This document shows, one piece after another, positions 28,001-35,250 of a stretch of DNA of 48,000 bases (position 1 is its first letter; every line of letters begins with the position of its first letter). Below the pieces are notes generated by a model. It had not been told where the DNA came from. It worked only from the letters and a program-made list of their open reading frames with translations, and did not search any database. The stretch lies in the NCBI GenBank assembly GCA_903865705.1, contig CAIPKT010000190.1, positions 1 through 48,000 on the forward strand, written 5' to 3'. Source of the DNA: an uncultured Chlorobiaceae bacterium. Lineage in GTDB: Bacteria; Bacteroidota; Chlorobiia; Chlorobiales; Chlorobiaceae. Made by a program: the position numbers and the translations under genes.

Positions 28001-28701
28001 CCATCTCTATGGCGGCGCTCCATGTGCTGCTTGAGCTTGGTGTGAGGGTGGTACTTCCTCCTCCGTTTCTCTGCTGTGGTTTTCCGGCGCATGTTAACGC
28101 CAAGACAAACCAGTATTCGAGCATTGTGCTGCGTAATACCGTGCTTTTCAGCCAGATCAGGGAGATGTTCTCCTATCTCGATTTTGATGCCTGCGTTGTG
28201 ACTTGCGGCACCTGCATGGAAGGGCTTGATGCAATTGAAACCGGTCGGATTTTTGGTGGAAAGATCATCGATATTGCAGATTATGCTCTTGATAAAGGGA
28301 TGAAGCTGGTTGGCAAGGGGGATTATCTGTATCACGCACCGTGCCACGATTCGCTTTCAGGAAAAGCGCGTGAAACCCTGCACCGTCTGGGAGGTTTTGG
28401 CAGTGTGACTGCTGTGCCGCACTGCTGTTCAGAGGCAGGAACGCTGGCCCTTTCGCGTCCCGATATTACCGATTCCATGCTTCATCGCAAAAGGGATTCC
28501 ATGAAGGAGCTTATGCATGGACGAGAGAGGGCTGTCATTCTGACCAACTGTCCTTCGTGTGTGCAGGGGCTTGGAAGAAATCTTGATCTTGGTATCGAGC
28601 CACAGCATATTGTTGTGGCTTTGGCTGAAAAACAGTCGGGTTCCGATTGGATGGAGCTCATGCTCATTCAGGCTTCAAGGGGGACCGTGGTAAGCTTTTA
28701 G
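25045..28701 (+). CDS. Large FAD-linked/Fe-S oxidoreductase (D-lactate/glycolate dehydrogenase type, with DUF3683-like N-terminus)
   Basis: This 1218-residue protein fuses domains that are separate subunits in many species. Residues 1-125 look like the DUF3683 lead. An FAD-binding domain follows with PRGAGTGLTGGAVP near 210, then the FAD-oxidase C-terminal domain with HMHAGDGNVHV near 657-667 and GEHGIGVTK near 701. A ferredoxin-like part has CIRCGKCKTDC from residue 779 and CTICHKCLKPCP near 841. The end carries two cysteine-rich CCG-type modules (FPGCG, LCCGFP, HAPCHD, HCCSEAG). It should oxidise a 2-hydroxy acid such as D-lactate or glycolate and pass electrons through two Fe-S clusters to a membrane acceptor. 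The substrate is inferred from the family. AAAAGG about ten bases upstream supports the start. Confidence 0.9.
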   Translation: MTLTTALEAAKASSNASREIPFNYTSAGDRQAISFLLGPDIVQMLDELRDLRVTGRSARLLMGIIGEILIHRRNPYLFQELVNSSARRRRLFERAFAELDTIADMGNGETRISSIVGAVREQLERFRSAIEKTPELRRRLKRELGAVVGVKNVLFDPFSLAAHATDATDWRLHLPVAVVTPDEEGQVAPLITAIAALGLNIIPRGAGTGLTGGAVPLRSRCVIINTEKLNRIRGISVRDFQLENGQISPASVIDVEAGVVTEKAMEEADEHGLVFATDPTSEWACTVGGNIAENAGGKMAVRWGTCIDNLLEWRMAMPSGENWTVKRADHQLRKIMHEDTVTFEVWNGSGKRIDRIELLGTDIRKKGLWKDITNKALGGVPGLQKEGTDGVITSALFVLYPKYPEKRTLCLEFFGPDMDEASRVILELSKIFPLHSENREALLALEHFDDEYIRAIDYKVKAPRAQTPKAVLLIDIAGKSQAEVQSGVDRVERLLEPHPNTLMFLARDNAEGVRFWADRKKLGAIARRTNAFKLNEDIVIPLEALAEFSRFIDKLNIEEERYAQRRFVVHARDILLTSKVSGDGGQFASKIPAGVELCRLFSEKIDAESEDSLRSLAVVQELCNGLGELVQGYPDLQAALDGSYQHVRDRRIVLATHMHAGDGNVHVNVPVLSNDRPMLERADKVIDHVMEKVVSLGGVVSGEHGIGVTKLKYLDPAIVEELSRYRRRVDPKGIMNPGKLDDYEVLDYIFTPSFNRLELEAHILRRAQIEELSKKVDYCIRCGKCKTDCCVYYPARGMFYHPRNKNLAIGSLIEALLFDAQRERTTDFALLKWLEEVADHCTICHKCLKPCPVDIDSGEVSVLEREILSEWGFKHSSPVTELTLRYLESRSPVFNALFRRAVLRVGGAVQRSGNRLSSLLLPENDPLAFYPLKLLSSPVPPVPDGTLRDVLPECGPDQVLVFEPAGVVTSNVFYFPGCGSERMNSSISMAALHVLLELGVRVVLPPPFLCCGFPAHVNAKTNQYSSIVLRNTVLFSQIREMFSYLDFDACVVTCGTCMEGLDAIETGRIFGGKIIDIADYALDKGMKLVGKGDYLYHAPCHDSLSGKARETLHRLGGFGSVTAVPHCCSEAGTLALSRPDITDSMLHRKRDSMKELMHGRERAVILTNCPSCVQGLGRNLDLGIEPQHIVVALAEKQSGSDWMELMLIQASRGTVVSF

Positions 28702-28705
28702 TCGC

Positions 28706-30115
28706 CTAATCGTCGTCTCCCCGTTTGCTCCCGCTGTTGCCATTGCGATGGCATTTGATGCAGTTCTGATAGTTATTAATACCCTCCTCACGATGCACTG
28801 CGGCCATATTTGATGGCGTGTGCTCGTGGCAGCCGTAGCAGGTATACTTTTTATAATTGCCAGGATCGGTGTGGCATGTCTTGCAGCTTGCCTGATGATC
28901 ACGGTCGAGCCTGAAATAGCGGTTATGGTTGAATGTTGCCGGTTTCCATTTTCTGGTACCATGGCATGCCGCGCAGTTCGCTTCTGACTGACGATGCAGA
29001 TTGTCATTCGGCTGGTCGGCCTTGTGGCAACTGATGCACTGCTTTCCTCCTGCCAACAGTTTGTGGTTGAATGTCGCCGGTTTCCATTTTGTGGTTTTAT
29101 GGCATACGGCACAGGATGCAGTGACGTCCCGGTGCATCTTGTCATTCGGCTGGTCGGCCTTGTGGCAACTGATGCACTGTTTCCCTTCTGCCAACAGTTT
29201 GTGGTTGAATGTTGCCGGTTTCCATTTTGTGGTTTTATGGCATACGGCACAGGACGCAGTGACATCACGGTGCAGCTTGTCATTCGGCTGGTCGGCCTTG
29301 TGGCAACTGATGCACTGTTTTCCTCCTGCCAACAGTTTGTGGTTGAATGTTGCCGGTTTCCATTTTTTTGTACTGTGGCAGACCGCACAGCTTGCGGTCA
29401 TTTCACGGTGCAGCTTGTCGTTGGGTCGGTCAGCCTTGTGGCAACTGATGCACTGTTTTCCTCCTGAAGCGACAAGCTGTTTATGATCGAATGCTGCCGG
29501 TTCCCATTTGTTTGTGTTATGGCATTCTGCACAGGTTGCCGTTACCTCGCGGTGCAGTTGGTCATTTGGCTGGTCAGCTTTATGGCAGTTGATGCACTGT
29601 TTTCTGTCTGCTGCAGCAATCTGTTTGTGGTCGAATGTTGCCGGTTTCCATTTTTTTATGCTATGGCACCCGGAGCAACTTCCTTTGGCATACCGATGGA
29701 GCGGATCTTTTGGTATTTGATTTTTGTGACAGGCGATGCAGTCTTTCTGGAGTACTGTCGTCAGTGATGCATGCTTGAAAGTTTTGATCGCTTTTGATGC
29801 ATCCCCCCCCTTGTGGTCGGTATGGCATTCAACGCAGGAGCTGGCAGAAAGTCCTTTATGAAAAAGTACCCTGGAGGAATCTTTTGGAAGCAAAGCTCCA
29901 GCGACATTTTTGATGCCGATGGCATCCGGTTTGTGGCAGTTGATGCATTGAACCGAAGTTACCCCTTGAAAAGGTGTGTGACAGCTCAGGCAATCTTTTG
30001 TCAGTTTCTGATGCCCTTTCATCAGTGTGCCTGGGTCGAGCAGTAAATCAGGAAAAGCTATAGCAAGGGCTGCAAGGATAATGGCTGACGTGATAAAAGT
30101 AAAAAGCGGTTTCAT
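28706..30115 (-). CDS. Multihaem c-type cytochrome with 18 CXXCH motifs
   Basis: This 469-residue protein has an N-terminal hydrophobic segment (residues about 5-25) acting as signal or anchor, followed by eighteen CXXCH haem-binding motifs (I counted each). The first five are spaced irregularly; the middle is made of 46-residue units with two motifs each (CAVCH and CISCH followed by KADQPND); the last three are again irregular. Many other histidines (HKLLAGG, LHR, FNHK) can serve as distal ligands. It should form a long haem wire in the periplasm or beyond. The upstream gene, four bases away, encodes a b-type-like membrane protein that would feed it electrons. It converges on the FAD oxidoreductase. 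The tail is basic and low in complexity. Confidence 0.93.
   Translation of the reverse strand: MKPLFTFITSAIILAALAIAFPDLLLDPGTLMKGHQKLTKDCLSCHTPFQGVTSVQCINCHKPDAIGIKNVAGALLPKDSSRVLFHKGLSASSCVECHTDHKGGDASKAIKTFKHASLTTVLQKDCIACHKNQIPKDPLHRYAKGSCSGCHSIKKWKPATFDHKQIAAADRKQCINCHKADQPNDQLHREVTATCAECHNTNKWEPAAFDHKQLVASGGKQCISCHKADRPNDKLHREMTASCAVCHSTKKWKPATFNHKLLAGGKQCISCHKADQPNDKLHRDVTASCAVCHKTTKWKPATFNHKLLAEGKQCISCHKADQPNDKMHRDVTASCAVCHKTTKWKPATFNHKLLAGGKQCISCHKADQPNDNLHRQSEANCAACHGTRKWKPATFNHNRYFRLDRDHQASCKTCHTDPGNYKKYTCYGCHEHTPSNMAAVHREEGINNYQNCIKCHRNGNSGSKRGDDD
29003..29697 (-). repeat. Tandem in-frame repeats, period 138 bp, inside the multihaem cytochrome gene
   Basis: The marker GTCATTCGGCTGGTCGGCC starts at 29003, 29141 and 29279, exactly 138 bases apart. 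Diverged copies follow at 29417 (138) and 29561 (144). Each unit codes for 46 residues and two haem motifs. The first three are nearly identical, while those nearer the gene's 5' end have drifted. This points to recent expansion by slippage or unequal crossing-over. Confidence 0.9.
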
Positions 30116-30119
30116 CAGG

Positions 30120-30698
30120 TTATTTCCAGTTCCAGAAGAAAAATATGGATAGAATATGGATTGTCGTTAACGCAAGCAGCACAGAGACCATCGGCATATG
30201 CACCTTTCTCCAGTTTTCAAGTATCTTGATGGTCAGGGTATCCAAGTATTGCTGCTGCTCAATTTCCTCATCGACACTGGCATTGATTCCAAGCTGTTGG
30301 ATTTTTAACTTTACCTCATCCTTGACCTTCTTGAGCAGATATTGCCCGACATGGCCGCTGGCTGTTACCACCATCATCAACGCTGTCGCCATCCATGGCA
30401 GAATGGCATTGAAATGAATCCCCGAGTGAACAAAAATCATCAGGGTACCGACCCAGCCGGTATTGCAGTGGAGCTTGAGAAAAAATTTCAGCGCACCGCT
30501 TTTGATTATCTTTTTTTTACGGGCAGAATAACCAAAGGATAAGGCAAGAAAAACAGTCCCTGCGATTCCAAGATATCGGCCTACCCATACAAGATTCGCA
30601 ATATGCAGGATGTAGTCAAGTGATATTCCTGCGGTAATCAGCAGGAGATACGAGATCGTCAGCGGTAATGTTCGTTGTACAAGAAGAGACTTCCACAT
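30120..30698 (-). CDS. Small membrane protein with cytochrome-b-like paired histidines
   Basis: This 192-residue protein has about five membrane spans. Two histidines in one helix region (His77 and His91) and two in the last helix (His167 and His181) are each 14 residues apart, the spacing used by b-type cytochromes to hold two stacked haems between two helices. Further histidines are His95 and His116. A hydrophilic, charged loop (about residues 122-160) joins the helices. I infer a dihaem quinol-interacting subunit that passes electrons to the multihaem cytochrome encoded four bases downstream. I cannot name the family; ferric-reductase-like or cytochrome b561-like proteins are the nearest in plan. 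Confidence 0.68.
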   Translation of the reverse strand: MWKSLLVQRTLPLTISYLLLITAGISLDYILHIANLVWVGRYLGIAGTVFLALSFGYSARKKKIIKSGALKFFLKLHCNTGWVGTLMIFVHSGIHFNAILPWMATALMMVVTASGHVGQYLLKKVKDEVKLKIQQLGINASVDEEIEQQQYLDTLTIKILENWRKVHMPMVSVLLALTTIHILSIFFFWNWK

Positions 30699-30825
30699 AT
30701 TTCAGGCTTCGTTAAACTATTCATAACTTTCTTCCGGAAAAGATATTCGGTACTGCTTAAAGGACTCTGAAAACAATCTTAAAAATCAATTAAAATTAAT
30801 AGCCATGCTCAGGATAGACTTCAAT

Positions 30826-30858
30826 TTATGAGCAAATACTGAATTGGTTTGCTCATAA
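30826..30858. repeat. Perfect 11-bp inverted repeat upstream of the cytochrome operon
   Basis: TTATGAGCAAA (30826-30836) is mirrored by TTTGCTCATAA (30848-30858) with an 11-base gap. It lies about 130 bases upstream of the cytochrome-b-like gene in an AT-rich, non-coding stretch of about 260 bases. The 22-base centre-to-centre spacing is about two helical turns, as for a dimeric regulator. It could instead be a weak transcript hairpin, since there is no T-run. Confidence 0.5.
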
Positions 30859-30995
30859 CAAAGTCTTGGAATTCTCGGTGAAGTATTGTTTTAGTGTAAA
30901 TTAATATTGATTAATTGGCAAGAATTAAATAAAGTATAAGTAAATATTACTTTAAGCAAAGCCAATCTCACCGGTGCCAATATGGTATAGGGGTT

Positions 30996-31229
30996 TTGAT
31001 TTTGCCTCCGCATATCCCCGATGGAGCCTATTATGTGCTTGCTGATGTTTCCCGTATTCCTGGATCAACAGGAAAGGAACATGCAATCCACATCTTGCAG
31101 AAAACAGGGGTGGCCAGTGTTCCCGGTGGGGCATTTTATCACGACAGGAGAGGGGAGAAGTTGGTTTGTTTTTGCTTTGCAAAAGAGGATGTGGCGCTCG
31201 AAGTAAAAAAACTGAAACCGAAGCTATAA
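30996..31229 (+). pseudogene. C-terminal remnant of a class I/II aminotransferase
   Basis: About 75 residues with the ending of a PLP-dependent aminotransferase: PDGAYYVLADVS, HILQKTGVASVPGGAFY and LVCFCFAKEDVALE. The PLP lysine, the N-terminal domain and all of the large domain are missing. Upstream the frame is open only to a stop at 30930 and codes for nothing recognisable. The first codon is at best a TTG. The last codons and stop lie within the 3' end of the RNase P RNA gene on the other strand. I call it a decayed gene fragment; expression as a short protein cannot be excluded. Confidence 0.75.
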
Positions 31230-31617
31230 GCCGAATTCTGTTCATTAACCGGAAAAACCGGTTAATGCTGCAGCCATTTATCTGATGCGGCTTACCCGAG
31301 AACTCTCCTTTCGGAATTGAACGGGCCGCTCTTTTTCCCCGGAGGGAAAAGTCCTCTTATTTAGCCTTGCTTCGGGGAGGTTTGCCAAGCACATTCCATT
31401 ACTGTAATGTCTGGTGGTCTCTTACACCCCCGTTTCACCCTTACTCCGGTTGCCCGAAGCGGTCTGTTTTCTGTTGCACTATCTGTGACGAGCGGCTTGC
31501 GCCGTCATCCCCGGGCTTGAGTCTTTCGACTCTCGACCGGCACCCTGCCCTGTGAAGTTCGGACTTTCCTCTGCGCAACCTTACGGCTGCACGGCGACTG
31601 CACACTTGCGGTTTCAG
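31212..31617 (-). ncRNA. rnpB: RNase P RNA (type A)
   Basis: The minus strand carries the conserved 5' core GAGGAAAGTCC (31561-31571 on the + strand), the central ACAGGG/GATGACGG region and the 3' ACAGAATTCGGCTTAT element (about 31225-31242). The two ends form the P1 helix: bases 31605-31617 with 31212-31223, one base bulged. A run of seven T follows the 3' arm on the minus strand, so P1 probably also helps terminate transcription. The RNA is about 406 nt and is the catalytic subunit that trims tRNA 5' ends. Confidence 0.94.
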
Positions 31618-31636
31618 CTTTTCAAAGAACCATCAT

Positions 31637-31665
31637 GAAAAAGAGAACGTTCAGGCTTCTGAACG
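31637..31665 (-). terminator. Terminator of the zinc-ribbon gene
   Basis: On the minus strand CGTTCAG pairs with CTGAACG around an AAGC loop (31648-31665), followed by TTCTCTTTTT. It lies between the zinc-ribbon gene stop and the RNase P RNA start. Confidence 0.65.
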
Positions 31666-31680
31666 GGTCATTTTGCTTAA

Positions 31681-32481
31681 TTAATTTTCGGCCTCATCAA
31701 AAAGACGCTCATGAACGACAATGCGTCCGCATGATTCGCAAAGATAAAATCCTCCCTGCACAATCAGGGTATGACGATTGGTCGGGACTCTTGTGTTGCA
31801 GCCGGAACAAGCGTTGCGGTTGAGCTTTACGACGGCATTGTTCAAGATGCCGCTTCTGAGATGGTCGTACTTGTCGAGCAGGCGTTTTGCTTCAGTGGCA
31901 ATAATCGCGCGTTGAGTAATTACCTTTTTTTTCAGGGAATCAACGTCTTCGGCTGTTTCAATAACGATACTGTCAAGCTCCTCTCTTTTCAGATCGACCT
32001 GCTGTTTCAGATCCTGAAGCTGCTGTTGCAAGACATCGTCCGGCATCATCTCTTCAGTAATCTCGTCATATCGATTTTCTGTAATGAGCTGACGTCCTTT
32101 TTTCTGGATATCCTGTGCCCGCTGAATGGCGTGAACAATATCCTGAAGCTGGATTTCTGCCTGCGCTATCTCTTTTTCTTCATATTCGATCTGCTTCGAG
32201 AGAGCGTCGTATTCCTTATTGTTGCGGGCAAGGGTCTGTTTTTCCTTGAAATTCAGAATCTTGTTTTTGCACTCAGAGATCGTTTCGTGCAGACGTGACC
32301 GGGTTTTAAGGTGTTCGTCAGCAATCTTCTTTCGTGATTCAATCTGGCGTGTTGTAAATACCAGGTCTTCATCAAGAGCATCAATTTCCTCCGGCAGCCC
32401 TTTTTGAAGGCTCACTATGCTTTCTATCTTATTGTCAAGATGCTGAAGTCTGACAAGGAGATTTATTTTTGTATGATCCAC
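31681..32481 (-). CDS. Coiled-coil protein with C4-type zinc ribbon
   Basis: This 266-residue cytosolic protein is mostly long heptad coiled coil (about residues 1-215) and ends in a zinc ribbon with Cys225, Cys228, Cys248 and Cys251 (CSGC and CESC). This layout fits the widespread zf-RING_7/DUF164 family, which is thought to bind nucleic acids but is poorly characterised. The segment TLARNNKEYDALSKQIE is characteristic of that family. It lies between tRNA-Leu and RNase P RNA on the same strand and has terminators on both sides, so it is probably transcribed alone. Function is unknown. Confidence 0.85.
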   Translation of the reverse strand: MDHTKINLLVRLQHLDNKIESIVSLQKGLPEEIDALDEDLVFTTRQIESRKKIADEHLKTRSRLHETISECKNKILNFKEKQTLARNNKEYDALSKQIEYEEKEIAQAEIQLQDIVHAIQRAQDIQKKGRQLITENRYDEITEEMMPDDVLQQQLQDLKQQVDLKREELDSIVIETAEDVDSLKKKVITQRAIIATEAKRLLDKYDHLRSGILNNAVVKLNRNACSGCNTRVPTNRHTLIVQGGFYLCESCGRIVVHERLFDEAEN

Positions 32482-32518
32482 TACTCTTGAAATTTATGGA
32501 TTGTTAAAGCAAAGCAAC

Positions 32519-32547
32519 AAAAAAAGCACCTTATCAAGAAAAGGTGC
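32519..32547 (-). terminator. Terminator downstream of tRNA-Leu
   Basis: On the minus strand GCACCTT (32541-32547) pairs with AAGGTGC (32526-32532) and is followed by a run of T (32519-32525 mostly A on the + strand). It shares AAAAAAAGCACCTTAT with the csmB terminator. Confidence 0.8.
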
Positions 32548-32647
32548 ATACGTGTGCGTTGTATGTAAAAAACCTGATCTGAGCTGAACCGGGTGATGAT
32601 ATGTTGTTGAGTGTATTCACGTGCATATCGCCTTGGAAGATTGTTTG

Positions 32648-32729
32648 TGCCCGAAAGGAGACTCGAACTCCTACACCTTGCGGCGCGCGTCCCTGAAACG
32701 CGTGCGTCTACCAATTCCGCCATTCGGGC
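32648..32729 (-). tRNA. tRNA-Leu (anticodon CAG)
   Basis: The minus strand starts GCCCGAA and ends TTCGGGC plus discriminator A, a perfect 7-bp acceptor stem. The D arm (GCGGAATTGGTAGACGC), the anticodon stem ACGCG/CGCGT with loop TTCAGGG (anticodon CAG, reading CTG), a type II variable arm and the T arm with GTTCGAGTC are all clear. CCA is not encoded. It is 37 bases downstream of rpmG on the same strand. Confidence 0.95.
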
Positions 32730-32766
32730 ATTTGCGTTCTGCTAAGACCAGTACCGTTAAAAAGCC

Positions 32767-32949
32767 TTACTTGATCTCCTTGTGCAGGGTATGACGCTGC
32801 ATATTTGGATTATACTTTTTCAAGATAAGACGTTCTGTGGTATTTTTCTTGTTTTTTGTTGTGGTATATCTGGAAACCGTTTGGCCCTCTTTTTTTGCTT
32901 CAGTGCATTCAAGGGTAATAACGATTCTGTTTTCTTTTCCTTTTGCCAT
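32767..32949 (-). CDS. rpmG: 50S ribosomal protein L33
   Basis: This 60-residue basic protein shows the L33 pattern: [11 protein letters not shown], then [23 protein letters not shown], typical of L33 near the E site of the large subunit. The zinc-binding Cys pairs of the C+ form are absent (only one Cys), so this is the zinc-independent form. It precedes tRNA-Leu by 37 bases, an arrangement in which both may be on one transcript. It is too small and too conserved to be a chance frame. Confidence 0.94.
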   Translation of the reverse strand: MAKGKENRIVITLECTEAKKEGQTVSRYTTTKNKKNTTERLILKKYNPNMQRHTLHKEIK

Positions 32950-33097
32950 GGTAACCTCAATCAGGTATGTAATTGTAAAGAGTTTTGAATATAAAACCTT
33001 AAAGGTGATTTTGCAAGTTATGGGTTTTTTCTTTCGGTGATAACGGGATAAAAGCTATTTTTAACCTCTTTATAACCCTTTAACAGGTAATGGAACA

Positions 33098-34351
33098 GTG
33101 CTTGACAGTAATTTTTTTCACTATACCGGTACGACGCTCTGCTGCGACGAAGTCAGCCTTGAAGAGCTTGCCACTACTTTCGGAACTCCACTTTTTGTGA
33201 CTTCAAGGAGAAGTCTCATCGATAGTTATCAGATTTTTGAGCTTGCATTCAAACTTCTACCTCATTTTACCTGCTATTCCGTCAAGGCCAACTATAACCT
33301 CAGCGTTATTCGTACTCTTTCTGAACTTGGCTGCGGGTGTGATGTCAATTCCGGCGGAGAGCTTTATCGGGCTTTGCAGGCTGGTGTTTCACCTGAAAAA
33401 ATCATTTTTGCCGGTGTGGGCAAGAGAGCTGACGAGATTGTCTATGCCCTTCAGAGCGAGGTACTTATGCTGAAAGCTGAATCGTTGTCGGAACTCCGGG
33501 CCATTGACCGGATCGCTGGAGAACTAGGCAAACGAGCTGCTGTAGCCATAAGGATCAATCCGAATGTGACGGCTGAAACTCATCCCTATATTACAACCGG
33601 CGACAGCAAGGAGAAGTTCGGTATTGATGAGCTGGAGCTTCCGTCGGTATTTTCTCTTTTCTCCCAGTTGCCTAATCTCAAGCTTGTTGGACTTGATATG
33701 CATATCGGGTCTCAGATTTTTGACCCGGAATTTTATTTAGCTGCTACCGTGAAGCTGCTTGCGATTTTTAAGGCATCAAAAGAGCTCGGCTTTGCCATTG
33801 AATTTCTTGATATTGGCGGCGGTTTTCCGGTAACCTACGATCCGCTGAAACCGGCAACTCCAATTGAATGTTTTGCCGAAAAGCTTATTCCGATGCTTTT
33901 GCCGCTTGGCGTGAAGGTGATTTTTGAACCTGGACGCTATCTGGTTGCCAATGCATCGGTTCTGTTGACCAGGATTCTCTATAAAAAGAGCAATCATACC
34001 GGCAAACAGTTTTTTGTTGTCGATGCCGGAATGACGGAACTGATTCGTCCGGCGCTTTACCAGTCGCATCATGAAGTTCAGTCGGTGACTTTTCATGATG
34101 AAACGGTTGTTGCCGATGTTGTCGGCCCGATTTGTGAATCGAGTGATTTCTTTGCCCGCCATAGGGCTATTCCTCAGGCAGAAGAGGGCGAATTGCTTGC
34201 GGTGATGTCGTCGGGGGCTTATGCCGCCGTTATGAGCAGTAACTACAATGGCAGGCTACGCCCGGCAGAAGTGATGGTGAACGGAAGCGAGGTCAAGCTT
34301 GTCCGTAAACGTGAAACACTCGAACAGCTTGTACAGAATGAGAGGCTCTGA
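33098..34351 (+). CDS. lysA: Diaminopimelate decarboxylase
   Basis: This 417-residue PLP enzyme makes L-lysine from meso-diaminopimelate by decarboxylation, the last step of the pathway. The PLP-binding lysine is Lys63 in CYSVKANYN. Other family motifs are GCGCDVNSGGE, LDMHIGSQI, DIGGGFPVTY (phosphate loop) and FEPGRYLVANAS. The C-terminal VVDAGMTELIRPALY and CESSDFFA supply the substrate and dimer-interface residues. The start is a GTG at 33098 with AACAGG about ten bases upstream; the nearby ATG at 33090 is in a different frame. It converges with metF; no terminator is obvious in the 29-base gap. Confidence 0.95.
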   Translation: MLDSNFFHYTGTTLCCDEVSLEELATTFGTPLFVTSRRSLIDSYQIFELAFKLLPHFTCYSVKANYNLSVIRTLSELGCGCDVNSGGELYRALQAGVSPEKIIFAGVGKRADEIVYALQSEVLMLKAESLSELRAIDRIAGELGKRAAVAIRINPNVTAETHPYITTGDSKEKFGIDELELPSVFSLFSQLPNLKLVGLDMHIGSQIFDPEFYLAATVKLLAIFKASKELGFAIEFLDIGGGFPVTYDPLKPATPIECFAEKLIPMLLPLGVKVIFEPGRYLVANASVLLTRILYKKSNHTGKQFFVVDAGMTELIRPALYQSHHEVQSVTFHDETVVADVVGPICESSDFFARHRAIPQAEEGELLAVMSSGAYAAVMSSNYNGRLRPAEVMVNGSEVKLVRKRETLEQLVQNERL

Positions 34352-34380
34352 AAAGGGGAGTGCGGCTTGGTTTAACAAGG

Positions 34381-35250
34381 TTACTGGTGGATGTTATTGA
34401 AGATTTTAAGGGTTGCATCGGCCATGTTCAGGGTATAGAAGTGGATGCCTTTGATATGATGGTCGATGAGTTCCTGTACCTGCTCTGTAGCCCATTCGAT
34501 ACCGATTGACGCGACTTCATCGTCATTTTTTGCGTCGAGGATTTTTTTAAGGAGAGTAGCGGGAATTCTTGCGCCAAGTGCCAGTTCCGACATCCGGATC
34601 ATCCCTTTTCGTGTGGCGATGGGCATGATTCCCGGAATGATGGGTACTGTAATGCCGCCAAGTGCGCAGCGCTCAACGAAATCGAAGTAATCCCGGTTAT
34701 CGAAAAAGAGCTGAGTGACAATATAGTCGGCCCCGGCATCGACCTTTTCTTTCAGATACTCAATCTCTTTCATGCGGTTTGGTGTTTCAGGGTGTCCTTC
34801 AGGAAAGCCTGCAACACCGATACCGAAATCAGGGTACTCTTTTTTTATGAATCGAACCAGGTCTATGGCGTAAGGAAAATCCTTTATGGCATCGGCCATT
34901 GAGTTTATTCCGACTGGTATGTCACCTCTCAGGGCAAGCACGTTATTGATGCCGTGCTCCCTGTAGTTCTGGAGAATGGCTCCGGTCTCCTCTTTGTCAG
35001 AACAGATGCAGGTAAGGTGCGATACGACGGTAAGCCCGGTTTCTTTCTGTATTTTTGTTACCAGACTATGGGTTCTCGAGCGGGTCGATCCTCCGGCTCC
35101 ATAAGTAACACTGACATACGAGGGATTAAGCGGCGAGAGTGCTGCGATGGTTTCAAACAGTGTTTCCCAATCCTGATCTTTTTTTGGAGGAAAGAATTCA
35201 AAGCTGAAGACAGGTTTGGTAGCAGAGCTCAGTATATCTTTGACAAGCAT
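34381..35250 (-). CDS. metF: Methylenetetrahydrofolate reductase
   Basis: This 289-residue flavoprotein reduces 5,10-methylene- to 5-methyl-tetrahydrofolate for methionine synthesis. FSFEFFPPKK near the N-terminus, VSVTYGAGGSTR, the ALRGD loop and GADYIVTQLFFDN are all typical of MetF TIM barrels. The frame is open upstream to 35394, but the added 48 residues match nothing in the family and include an unlikely F-rich stretch. The ATG at 35250, giving MLVKDILSSATKPV, fits the family length. This start sits head to head with the comEC start region on the other strand. Confidence 0.94.
   Translation of the reverse strand: MLVKDILSSATKPVFSFEFFPPKKDQDWETLFETIAALSPLNPSYVSVTYGAGGSTRSRTHSLVTKIQKETGLTVVSHLTCICSDKEETGAILQNYREHGINNVLALRGDIPVGINSMADAIKDFPYAIDLVRFIKKEYPDFGIGVAGFPEGHPETPNRMKEIEYLKEKVDAGADYIVTQLFFDNRDYFDFVERCALGGITVPIIPGIMPIATRKGMIRMSELALGARIPATLLKKILDAKNDDEVASIGIEWATEQVQELIDHHIKGIHFYTLNMADATLKIFNNIHQ

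Noticed and set aside
28994-29486. Two plus-strand frames of about 160 residues and a minus-strand frame at 28675-29388
   Set aside because: They are other-frame readings of the 138-bp haem repeats, which keep any frame open once a unit is open.
29003-29697. Regular spaced repeats that might suggest a CRISPR array
   Set aside because: The period is 138 bp with no unique spacers, and the repeats are in-frame coding for haem motifs.
32481-32723. 80-residue minus-strand frame starting MAELVDARVSGTRAARC
   Set aside because: It is a read-through of the tRNA-Leu gene and its terminator; this start is a well-known false protein over tRNA genes.
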